Below are positions 1 through 7,828 of a stretch of DNA of 9,651 nt, piece by piece. Every line of letters starts with the position of its first letter. The first letter of the stretch is position 1. Position numbers and translations under genes: made by a program. The notes under the pieces are model-generated. The model was not told the origin of the DNA. It made no database searches and saw only the letters and a list, made by a program, of their open reading frames with translations. The DNA is from B21-G16 sp003644825 [NCBI: Candidatus Zhuqueibacterota bacterium] (GTDB taxonomy: Bacteria; SM23-31; B21-G16), in contig QNDJ01000034.1 in assembly GCA_003644825.1 (NCBI GenBank), positions 1-9,651 on the forward strand, in the 5' to 3' direction.

Positions 1-165
1 AATTTGTATATATTAAGGACAGTTTCTAAATACGAAAAATATGTTAAAAAACTAAAAAACGACCTTTTTGAATCCTTTTACAACCGAACACACGATCAAA
101 GATTATCTCATTCACTAACTCAGTCAATACTTGAAAAATTCAAACTTCCAGAAATTAAAGAATAA
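1..165 (+). CDS. C-terminal fragment of an unidentified protein (5' end outside window)
   Basis: Frame 1 is open from the first base to a TAA at 163-165, giving 54 residues that end in KFKLPEIKE. Both other plus-strand frames hit stops within the first 30 bases or so. There is no in-frame ATG, so if real this is the tail of a gene that begins to the left. The peptide is rich in Lys, Glu, Leu and Ser and looks mostly helical and soluble, with no membrane segment or recognisable motif. It converges on the RND permease B gene with only 3 bp between the two stop codons. I do not recognise the family. In DNA this A+T-rich, a 54-codon run without a stop is suggestive but not proof of coding. Confidence 0.55.
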   Translation, partial: NLYILRTVSKYEKYVKKLKNDLFESFYNRTHDQRLSHSLTQSILEKFKLPEIKE

Positions 166-168
166 CTT

Positions 169-3100
169 CTATCCTCTCCTATCAAGAACACAGTAAACTA
201 CAGGTAAAAACAATAGGTTAACAATTGTTCCGAAGACCAGGCCACCAATAACAGTAATTGCCATCGGAGTTCTGACCTCTGCACCTTCTCCAAGCCCGAT
301 TGCCATAGGCAGTAACCCTAAAACTGTTGTAAACGTTGTCATCAGTATAGGTCTTAATCTGACTTTGCCACCTTCTATAAGAGCAGCAATTTTATTCATA
401 CCTCTTCTTCTCAAATAATTAACATAATCTATCAGAACAATAGCATTATTAACCACAATACCAGCAAGCATTATTAAACCAATAAGCACTATAACACTTA
501 TTGTGCATCCAGTAAACAGTAATATAGAAACAACACCAATAAGTGAAAAGGGAATTGTGAACATAATAACAAAAGGATGTAATAGAGATTCAAATTGTGA
601 AGCCATTACAAGATATACGAGGAAAATTGCCAGAAGAATAGCAAACCTCATACTTGCGAAGGATGTGCTCATTTCTTCATTCTGTCCACCGACTTCTATT
701 GAGAAATCAGGTGGAATAGGAATATTTTTTACAGCATTATGTATATCTTTAGCAACGCTTCCAAGGTCTCTGCCCTGAACATTTGCCGAAATAACAGCAA
801 CTCTTTCCTGGTCTATTCTTCTTATTTCGCTTGGTCCTCTCTCCAGAGTCAAATCAGCCACAGCAAAAAGCGGAACAGGAACATCCCCCTGGGGGTTAAT
901 GATTATCCTTTTTAAATCTTCTAAATTTTTTCTATCTTCTTTTCGGGCTCTAACTCTTATATCAATCTGTCTATCTCTTTTTTTAAATCTTGTTGCAACT
1001 TCTCCTTCAATTTTACTTCTAATTATTGAAGATATACTACTAATATTGGAGCCTAAAGCAGCTACTTTTTTTCTATTGAAAATTATTTCTATTTCAGGAT
1101 TAGCGCCTTCGGTACTTGACCGCACATCTGTAAGTCCGGGGATTCTTGATAATTTTTCCATTATCCGAGATGCAATATCATCAAGAACATCCAGATTGTA
1201 TCCTCTAACTTCAACTTCTACAGGGGTCTTAAAACTGAAAAATGAGGGTCTTTCAAACTTGGGTGGTTCTATTCCCGGTATATCTTTGAATTTTTTTCTT
1301 AAATCATCTATTATAATCTCTTCTTTATCAATTCTTCCTTTTTCAAGGATTACATTGATTTGTCCTATATTTTCTCTTTCGAGAACAGAAGACACACCTG
1401 ATTGGTTTGATGAACCAGAAATCGTATAAACTGTATTTACATAAGGTTCCTGAGCAACAATTCTGCTCATACCGGTTAAAGTCTCATCAGTATTTTCCAC
1501 AGAAGTGCCAACCGGCAAATTAACATTAACGTAAAACTGTCCCTGTTTCATTTCAGGAATCAATTCCGTCCCCAAAAACTTATATCCAAAATAAGACAAT
1601 ATCATCATAACTATTGCTATTATAAAAACCTTTAATTTGTTATTCAAACACCATTCAAGCACAGGCGGGTATATCTTAAAAAGAAAACTAAAAATCTTTT
1701 CAAAAAGCCAGAATATGGGGTAAAGAACTATTTTAAATATTTTCGAGGTTGCTTTAAATAATATCTTAAAAAATTTTATCAATAACAGAGGGATAAATGT
1801 AACTATGTTAATCACCGATTTTTTTACATATCCAGAACGGCCTTTTTCTCTTTCTTTTTCTTCAAACTCCAGGTCTTCTCTGGAAAAACTCAACGAAGAT
1901 AACATAGGTATCAGGGTAATAGCAACAACAAGAGAAGCCATTAATGAAAAAGTTACAGTTAAAGCCTGGTCCTTAAAAAGCTGACCTGCTATCCCTTTAA
2001 CAAATATAATCGGAACAAAAACACATACAGTAGTAAGGGTCGATGCTATTACAGCCTTTCCAACGATGCTTGTTCCTTCATAGGTAGCATCTCTAATTGA
2101 TAATCCTTCCCGCTGTTTTCTATCAATACTTTCAAGCACAACTATAGAATTGTCAACAAGCATACCAATTCCCAGAGCAAGCCCCCCAAGGGACATTATG
2201 TTCAAAGAAACATGGAAAGAATACATCAGAAAAAAGGTCGCAACTACTGAAACTGGAATTGATAAACTTATAATTGATGTGCTTTTCAGGTTTCTGAGAA
2301 AAAAGAAAAGAACAAGAACTGCAAGAATTCCACCATAAATAGCTGTTTTAAGCACTTCATTTATTGCCTGTTGAATAAAAAGGGACTGGTCAGTAACTAC
2401 TTCCATCTGAACTGGATTTGAGGTTTTCTTGAATTCATTCTGAAGTTCATTAAGTCTGTCTTTAACCAGTTTTGCTACCATCACAGTATTTGCATCGGCT
2501 TCCTTATATACAGCAATTTCTACGCTTTCTTTACCGTTAATTCTGGTAATAATTTTTCTTTCCTTGTAGCTTTTAAAAACATTACCTACATCCCTGACCC
2601 TTATCGGAGCTTCATTTTTTTCAAGAATAACAATATCAGCAATTTCATTTACTTCCTTGAATTCGTTCAGGGTTCTGACTAAATATTCAGAATCACCATC
2701 TTTTAATCGACCACCTGTTAAATTAATATTTTCCTGATCAAGCCTGTTAATTACCTGGGACAGAGGAATACCAATACTGGCAAGTTTTGCCTGATTTATT
2801 TCCACGTGAATTTCTTCTTCTAAACCACCATTAATCTTCACAGCGGCAACACCTTCCAGGCTTTCAAGAGCTCTTTTAATATCAAGTTCAGCCAGAATCC
2901 TCAGTTTAATAAGGTCTTCTTCACCAAAAAGACCTATTCTCATAATCGGGTCAAGAGAAGGGTCAAACCTCATAAGAACAGGTTTTTCAGCATCCTGGGG
3001 AAGGTATAATAAATCAAGTTTTTCACGAACATCCATTGCAGCAAAATCCATATTTGTGCCCCAGTTAAATTCCAGCATAACATCAGTTACACCCGACCTT

Positions 3101-3351
3101 GAAATAGAAGAGACCCTCACTACATTTTTTACTACACCAACCGCCTCTTCTATAGGCTTGGCAATCAGATTTTCCATTTCACCGGGCGCAGTTCCCGAGT
3201 ATTCAGTTCTTATAGTCAGGGTCGGATAAGTAATATCCGGCAATAAATTTATTGCAAGTTTTTTAAATGATACTATTCCAAAAAGTATCGCCGCTGCAAC
3301 AAACATCGAAATTGTTACAGGCCTATTAATAGAAAATTTTACTATCTTCAT
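169..3351 (-). CDS. RND efflux permease B, HAE1 family, inner membrane
   Basis: This 1060-residue protein is a full-length AcrB/MdtB-type RND transporter, expected to export hydrophobic or amphiphilic compounds using the proton gradient. TM1 follows the typical N-terminus MKIVKFSINRPVTISM. Two porter-domain halves (about 40-330 and 600-890) alternate with TM bundles (about 335-485, 572-592 and 898-1055). TM4 carries GIGMLVDNSIVVLE, placing D400 at AcrB Asp407 but N401 at Asp408. TM10 carries GIVVNNAIVLIDY, with N968 where AcrB has Lys940. R998 and T1005, in VRLRPILMT, match Arg971 and Thr978. Compared with permease A, about 50 extra residues lie between TM6 and TM7 (about 490-560): an acidic/basic stretch and then hydrophobic and Lys-rich segments. 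It is the last gene of the operon, 27 bp after permease A, and ends in TAG, 3 bp from a convergent stop. The substrate cannot be read from sequence. The Asp-only TM4 motif argues against the heavy-metal (CusA) branch. Confidence 0.96.
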   Translation of the reverse strand: MKIVKFSINRPVTISMFVAAAILFGIVSFKKLAINLLPDITYPTLTIRTEYSGTAPGEMENLIAKPIEEAVGVVKNVVRVSSISRSGVTDVMLEFNWGTNMDFAAMDVREKLDLLYLPQDAEKPVLMRFDPSLDPIMRIGLFGEEDLIKLRILAELDIKRALESLEGVAAVKINGGLEEEIHVEINQAKLASIGIPLSQVINRLDQENINLTGGRLKDGDSEYLVRTLNEFKEVNEIADIVILEKNEAPIRVRDVGNVFKSYKERKIITRINGKESVEIAVYKEADANTVMVAKLVKDRLNELQNEFKKTSNPVQMEVVTDQSLFIQQAINEVLKTAIYGGILAVLVLFFFLRNLKSTSIISLSIPVSVVATFFLMYSFHVSLNIMSLGGLALGIGMLVDNSIVVLESIDRKQREGLSIRDATYEGTSIVGKAVIASTLTTVCVFVPIIFVKGIAGQLFKDQALTVTFSLMASLVVAITLIPMLSSLSFSREDLEFEEKEREKGRSGYVKKSVINIVTFIPLLLIKFFKILFKATSKIFKIVLYPIFWLFEKIFSFLFKIYPPVLEWCLNNKLKVFIIAIVMMILSYFGYKFLGTELIPEMKQGQFYVNVNLPVGTSVENTDETLTGMSRIVAQEPYVNTVYTISGSSNQSGVSSVLERENIGQINVILEKGRIDKEEIIIDDLRKKFKDIPGIEPPKFERPSFFSFKTPVEVEVRGYNLDVLDDIASRIMEKLSRIPGLTDVRSSTEGANPEIEIIFNRKKVAALGSNISSISSIIRSKIEGEVATRFKKRDRQIDIRVRARKEDRKNLEDLKRIIINPQGDVPVPLFAVADLTLERGPSEIRRIDQERVAVISANVQGRDLGSVAKDIHNAVKNIPIPPDFSIEVGGQNEEMSTSFASMRFAILLAIFLVYLVMASQFESLLHPFVIMFTIPFSLIGVVSILLFTGCTISVIVLIGLIMLAGIVVNNAIVLIDYVNYLRRRGMNKIAALIEGGKVRLRPILMTTFTTVLGLLPMAIGLGEGAEVRTPMAITVIGGLVFGTIVNLLFLPVVYCVLDRRG

Positions 3352-3363
3352 AAATTCTTTTTT

Positions 3364-3369
3364 CTTCCT
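3364..3369 (-). promoter_or_regulatory. Ribosome binding site of permease B
   Basis: On the minus strand AGGAAG, preceded by AA, lies 12 nt before the ATG at 3351-3349, inside the 27-bp gap after permease A. The spacing is slightly long and the intervening bases are A-rich. It supports the chosen ATG, which also gives the standard RND N-terminus. Confidence 0.6.
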
Positions 3370-3378
3370 TTCAACAAA

Positions 3379-6300
3379 TTAAACTGACAAAACAATTCTT
3401 TTAAACCAGATTGTTATATCATCAATAACAGAGTAAATAGTAGGAACAATTACCAGGGTTAAAAATGTTGATGTAGCCAAACCACCAACAATTGCAACAC
3501 CCACCTGTCCATACCATCCTGCTCTTCCCTCTATTGGACCAAAAAATTGAGGAAACATCACAGGTAAAACCATAGGACCAAGACCCAAAATAGTGGTGGT
3601 AGCCGTCATCAATATCGGTCTCATCCTGACCTGCCCACCTCTAATTATAGCCTCTTTTCTCGGCATCCCATTTCTCCTGTACTTGTTAATACAATCAACT
3701 AAAATTATTCCATTATTAACAACAATTCCAAATAACATTAATATCCCTAAATTACTCATCGCATTAAACGTCGTTCTTGTAATAACAAATAGAATAAACA
3801 CACCTATTAAAGCAAATGGAATAGAAAACAAAATAGTAAAAGGATGTATATAAGATTCAAATAAAGATGCCATAACAATATATATTAGAGCAATTGCAAG
3901 AAGTATAGAAAAGAAAGAAGCCTGTTGAGATTCTCTGAACATTCTCCAGTTGCTTCCAAGTTCCCAGGAATATCCGGGTGGCAGTTTCAAACTTGCGAGC
4001 CTTTTCGCAATTCTGTCCCTTAAATCATACATTCCCATTCTTTCTGTGCTGGCATACACAGTTACAATTGTCTGATGAGATTCTCTCTGAATTGCCTGTG
4101 GACCCCTCTGAAGTCTTAAATTAGCAACATTATCAAGAGGAATCATATCAGCTTTAACATTCTGGAAAACCATATTTTTCAACTGCTGAACATTCACTCT
4201 ATCTTCTTCACGCAATCTCAAATTTATATCAACTTCACCATTTGGTGTTTTAAACTGACTTGTTGCTCTTTCGCTTAAACCGCTCATTATTGACCAGGCA
4301 ACCTGACTGGAAGAAATCCCGTATTTATTTGCTCTTGTTCTATCTACAGAAATTCTAACTTCCTCTTCTCCTCTTTCAAGGCTTGTATCAACCTCTTTAA
4401 TTCCGGGTAAATCTTTCAATCTTTCTTTTACATCTTCTGCGTAAACCTGAAGAACATCGGTGTTTAAACCTTTAAGAACAATACTTATTCCCATCTGTCT
4501 TCCGCCCATTCCATGTAACCTGCCTGCCCTGTAGTTAACACCAGTAACCTCCGGTAAAAGTTTTTTTATTTTTTCCTGCACCTCCAGTGTAGATTCATTC
4601 ACACTCTCAGATATATCTTTTAACGATATATTTATACTATTACCCCGCAAAAACATACTTGTGGTTGAAGAACTCTTACCAAAATTTGTTGATATATTAT
4701 CTATATCCAGTTCATCTTTATGAGCAAGTAGAGTATCCTCTATACTCGAAAAAAGATTTTTAACATCTTCCAGTGAAAAACTTCTTGGAATCTCCACATT
4801 AAACTGAATCTCTCTACTCGGTGCAGGTGGTTCAAACTCCTGTTCTATTTTTGTAAACAGGTAATAACTCAAACAAAATATTACAAGAACAGATAATATT
4901 GTTATAAATCTATGGTTAAGAGTCCATTCCAGCATCCTTTTATAAACACTGGATAACCGTATAAGAAATTTAGACTTCTTTTTTTCTCTGCCAGTAAATA
5001 TCTTCGATGACAATAATGGAATAAGAGTAAGTGCTATAAACAAAGATGCAATTAAAGCAACACAAATTACCAGTCCAAAATCACCCATAAACTGTCCTAT
5101 ACCCTCTTTCTGAATGAATATAAGCGGTATAAATACTATTATAGTTGTTAAAGTAGCCGCAATTATAGGAATAGAAACCTCAGAGCTTCCCTTAATAGCA
5201 GATTCCTTTGCTCCTGCACCTTCTTCCTGTTTGTACCTAAAAATATTCTCAAGAACTACAACCCCGTTATCAACAAGCATACCAACAGAAACCATTAAAC
5301 CACTCAAAGAAACAAGATTCAATGTAATATTGGTCTTAAGAAAAGTCCTCATCAAATACATAAATAAAAACGAACAGATAACCGAGATTGGAATAGCTAT
5401 AAGTATTATTAAAGTACTTCTCACCTTTCTAAGAAAAAAGAATAATACAAGGCTGGCAAATATCGCCCCCAGTATACCTGCTTTCCATACACTGTCAAGA
5501 CTTTTTGTAATCTCCTCAGATTGGTCTCTAAAAACCCTGATATTCAACTTCTCAGACCCTATCTCCTTTCTTATATCATTGAGAACTTTCTTAACATTTT
5601 TACACACTTCAACAATATTGGCAACAGAAGATTTTCTTACCTGAAATGTAATAGCATCAACACCATTCAGTCTCTGAAATCTCTTCTTTTCAGGAAAGTC
5701 ATATCTTACATCAGCAACATCACTCAGTTTTATCTTATCCCCTTTAACTGGTAAATCTGCAATCTCTGAAACTTTACGAAACTCGCCAATACTTCTTATT
5801 GTATACTTTTTTCCACCATCAATTATATACCCACCCGATAAATTTCTATTTCCTGTTCTAATACTTGAGGCAAGGTTATAAATATCAACTTTATAAGACT
5901 TTAAAGCGTTTTGATTAACATCAATTAAGATTTGTTTTTCATCCATACCTCTGATTTCCACATTTGCCACGCCCTCTATTCTCTGGATTCTTCTTTCGAT
6001 TAACTTTATTATATCATACTGCCTGTAAGATTCTCCACTCCATGCTACACTGAAAAATATTACAGGTCTATCATTGGGTTGAAACCGCCATATCCTCATC
6101 CATCGAACATCAGATGGAAGGTCTTTTCTTACTATCTCAAGCCTGTTTCTTACCTCCATTGCCATCAAATCCATATTAACTCCCTGGTCAAATTCCAGAC
6201 TAATCCTTGCAGAATTGTTATAAGAAGTAGAGCTTATCTTCTTCAGATGACTGAGGGTGCTCATTTCATCCTCTATAGGAATAGTAATATATTTTTCTAT

Positions 6301-6474
6301 TTCCTGGGGAGAGCTTGATTGGTATGGAACATTTATCGTTAAAGCTGGAAAAGAAATATCGGGCAGTTGCTGTAAGGGTAACATTGTGAGAGAAATATAA
6401 CCCATTACAATTATACTCAAAATTGCCATCAGGGTAGTTATTGGCCTGTTAACTGAAAACTCCGAAAGATTCAT
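3379..6474 (-). CDS. RND efflux permease A, HAE1 family, inner membrane
   Basis: This 1031-residue protein is a complete RND transporter paralogous to permease B but clearly diverged, so this is not a recent duplication. TM1 follows MNLSEFSVNRPITTLM. Porter halves are at about 40-325 and 550-850, with TM bundles at about 330-490, 522-541 and 853-1018. TM4 reads VGMLVDNGVVVLEN (D402, N403) and TM10 reads FGIVVNNGIILVD (N920 at the AcrB Lys940 position). R950 and T957 in VRMRPILMT keep the AcrB Arg971/Thr978 positions. The TM6-TM7 linker is short (about 490-520), unlike that of permease B. The stretch between TM11 and TM12 (about 967-992, with PQFFGPIEGRAGWYGQ) is several residues longer than in AcrB and aromatic/Gly-rich. 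It sits 17 bp after the adaptor gene and 27 bp before permease B. Two different permeases behind one adaptor suggest an MdtB/MdtC-like heteromer or two alternative pumps; the sequence does not decide between them. Confidence 0.96.
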   Translation of the reverse strand: MNLSEFSVNRPITTLMAILSIIVMGYISLTMLPLQQLPDISFPALTINVPYQSSSPQEIEKYITIPIEDEMSTLSHLKKISSTSYNNSARISLEFDQGVNMDLMAMEVRNRLEIVRKDLPSDVRWMRIWRFQPNDRPVIFFSVAWSGESYRQYDIIKLIERRIQRIEGVANVEIRGMDEKQILIDVNQNALKSYKVDIYNLASSIRTGNRNLSGGYIIDGGKKYTIRSIGEFRKVSEIADLPVKGDKIKLSDVADVRYDFPEKKRFQRLNGVDAITFQVRKSSVANIVEVCKNVKKVLNDIRKEIGSEKLNIRVFRDQSEEITKSLDSVWKAGILGAIFASLVLFFFLRKVRSTLIILIAIPISVICSFLFMYLMRTFLKTNITLNLVSLSGLMVSVGMLVDNGVVVLENIFRYKQEEGAGAKESAIKGSSEVSIPIIAATLTTIIVFIPLIFIQKEGIGQFMGDFGLVICVALIASLFIALTLIPLLSSKIFTGREKKKSKFLIRLSSVYKRMLEWTLNHRFITILSVLVIFCLSYYLFTKIEQEFEPPAPSREIQFNVEIPRSFSLEDVKNLFSSIEDTLLAHKDELDIDNISTNFGKSSSTTSMFLRGNSINISLKDISESVNESTLEVQEKIKKLLPEVTGVNYRAGRLHGMGGRQMGISIVLKGLNTDVLQVYAEDVKERLKDLPGIKEVDTSLERGEEEVRISVDRTRANKYGISSSQVAWSIMSGLSERATSQFKTPNGEVDINLRLREEDRVNVQQLKNMVFQNVKADMIPLDNVANLRLQRGPQAIQRESHQTIVTVYASTERMGMYDLRDRIAKRLASLKLPPGYSWELGSNWRMFRESQQASFFSILLAIALIYIVMASLFESYIHPFTILFSIPFALIGVFILFVITRTTFNAMSNLGILMLFGIVVNNGIILVDCINKYRRNGMPRKEAIIRGGQVRMRPILMTATTTILGLGPMVLPVMFPQFFGPIEGRAGWYGQVGVAIVGGLATSTFLTLVIVPTIYSVIDDITIWFKRIVLSV

Positions 6475-6485
6475 CTATTTTTTCT

Positions 6486-6490
6486 CTCCC
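6486..6490 (-). promoter_or_regulatory. Ribosome binding site of permease A
   Basis: Minus-strand GGGAG (extended GGGAGAG) lies about 9-11 nt before the ATG at 6474-6472, immediately after the adaptor's TAA stop. It supports the chosen start. Confidence 0.65.
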
Positions 6491-6491
6491 G

Positions 6492-7814
6492 TTACCTCAT
6501 TTTTCCTCGAAATTTCCTGCCCATTTCTTTTATAAAAGCAATCTTTTTTGTTGTATCAGTTTTTAAAGCAGGGTCTTTTTTGATTCTTTTATCATACTCT
6601 TTTTTAATTTCTGGATTATTTAACATCATTCCAAGATACACATCAACCTGATCATCGGAAAACTGCCGGGGGTTTTTTCCTTCAGGGGTAATTGCACCTT
6701 TTTTAGCATCATCAGGTTTTTTTTGAGATGCTAATTCCTCTCCAGGGATTCTCACTTCAGCTCCATCTCTTAACCCTTCCTGACCTACAACTATTACCCT
6801 ATCACCAAAATCAAGTCCATCAAGCACCTCAATTCTTTCACCATCTTCAAATCCTTTTTTAATAGAAACTTTCCTCGCAATACCATTATCAAACTTAAAT
6901 ACAACATCCTCGGCAGTCTCCAGCAAAAGAGCCTTTTTAGGAATCACTTTCGCTTTTTTATGAGTCTCAGTAATTATATAAACTGATGCAAACATTCCGG
7001 GTCTTAAAACATTTTTTTCATCATTTATTTCAATAGTTACCTTAATAGTTCCACTCTGAGGATCAACAACCGGACTTATCATTTTTATTTCACCCCAGAA
7101 TTCTTTATTTTTCATCATTTCAACTGTCAGTTTCGCTTTCTGTTTAACTTTCAATTTACTTATCTCTTTTTCAGGAACATAAATTCTTGCAAGTAAAGGT
7201 CTAAAATCTGCAATTGTAAAAAGAACCTGATTAACGTTGACCATATTCCCGAGAAAAATTTGCCTTTTTGTTATAACACCAGTAAAAGGAGCTCTTATAG
7301 ATGCATAATTATAATTCAGTTTTGCTCTATCCAGTTCAGATAAAGCTAATTCATACTGATATTTTTTATTTTCCAGCTCTTCCTTACTTAACAAATTATC
7401 TTTAAACATTTTTTCTGACCTATCCAGAATTGCTTTTGTATTATTAACTTTTGCCTCAGCCTCTTTAACAGCAATAAGTAACTCTCTTTTATCAAGTTCT
7501 GCAAGAACTTTACCTTTCTTCACATAATCTCCTTCTTCTACATAAATCTTATTAACCATACCGGACACTCTTGCAATAATATCGACCTTTTTTTCAGCCT
7601 CAAGAGTTGTTGTGGTCATTATATAGGATGATATGTCCTCCATCTTAACACTCTCAACCTTTACAGGAACAGCTTCACCTGCAGAAACTCTGTTCATACT
7701 TTGCATTGATGATGGGTTTGAACCGGGGTCATTCTTTTTTCTGCTACAGGATAATAATAGTAATATTAACAATCCAGCAATAAACAGTATTTTTCTTTTC
7801 GATAATAACAGCAT
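6492..7814 (-). CDS. RND membrane-fusion (adaptor) lipoprotein, HlyD/AcrA family
   Basis: This 440-residue adaptor links the inner-membrane RND permease to an outer-membrane channel. The N-terminus is a lipoprotein signal: basic residues, a hydrophobic run and a lipobox LLSC with the acylated Cys at 23. Domains in order: N-terminal lipoyl half (about 76-110, SGMVNKIYVEEGDYVKKG), a short alpha-helical hairpin (about 111-168), second lipoyl half (about 171-206, IRAPFTGVITKR), beta-barrel (about 207-285, ending RPGMFASVYI) and membrane-proximal domain (about 286-356, ending GLRDGAEVRI). About 80 further residues follow (360-440), Lys/Asp/Glu-rich with a predicted helical end; this is unusual because AcrA-type adaptors normally stop soon after the membrane-proximal domain. 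The ATG has a strong AGGAG 7 nt upstream. It lies 14 bp after the RseB-like gene and 17 bp before permease A. Confidence 0.95.
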   Translation of the reverse strand: MLLLSKRKILFIAGLLILLLLSCSRKKNDPGSNPSSMQSMNRVSAGEAVPVKVESVKMEDISSYIMTTTTLEAEKKVDIIARVSGMVNKIYVEEGDYVKKGKVLAELDKRELLIAVKEAEAKVNNTKAILDRSEKMFKDNLLSKEELENKKYQYELALSELDRAKLNYNYASIRAPFTGVITKRQIFLGNMVNVNQVLFTIADFRPLLARIYVPEKEISKLKVKQKAKLTVEMMKNKEFWGEIKMISPVVDPQSGTIKVTIEINDEKNVLRPGMFASVYIITETHKKAKVIPKKALLLETAEDVVFKFDNGIARKVSIKKGFEDGERIEVLDGLDFGDRVIVVGQEGLRDGAEVRIPGEELASQKKPDDAKKGAITPEGKNPRQFSDDQVDVYLGMMLNNPEIKKEYDKRIKKDPALKTDTTKKIAFIKEMGRKFRGKMR

Positions 7815-7821
7815 TTTTTAA

Positions 7822-7826
7822 CTCCT
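7822..7826 (-). promoter_or_regulatory. Strong ribosome binding site of the adaptor gene
   Basis: Minus-strand AGGAG lies 7 nt before the ATG at 7814-7812 and just after the TAA of the RseB-like gene. It is the best Shine-Dalgarno match in the window and fixes the adaptor's start. It may raise pump translation relative to the regulatory genes upstream, which have weak or no such site. Confidence 0.75.
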
Positions 7827-7828
7827 GA

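Noticed and set aside
503-778. 91-codon plus-strand open frame
   Set aside because: Antisense to the permease B C-terminal TM bundle, with no family resemblance and no convincing independent start.
899-1429. 176-codon plus-strand open frame antisense to permease B
   Set aside because: It lies entirely inside a full-length RND gene, has no recognisable motif, and its hydrophobic/Ser-rich composition is what the reverse of Glu/Asn/Ile codons gives.
5114-5644. 176-codon plus-strand open frame antisense to permease A
   Set aside because: Shadow of the conserved permease. It shares an STSIP string with another shadow at 2150-2338 only because both are antisense to the conserved TM4 VDN motif.
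5521-6318. Short plus-strand frames (5521-5754 and 6079-6318) antisense to permease A
   Set aside because: Low-complexity translations within a well-supported gene on the other strand.
169-6474. Heavy-metal (CusA-type) efflux as the pump's role
   Set aside because: The TM4 motifs are of the HAE1 type (VDN followed by a small residue and VVLE), and neither the adaptor nor the permeases show obvious Met/His metal-relay patterns. The few Met residues near the adaptor's N-terminus are not enough.
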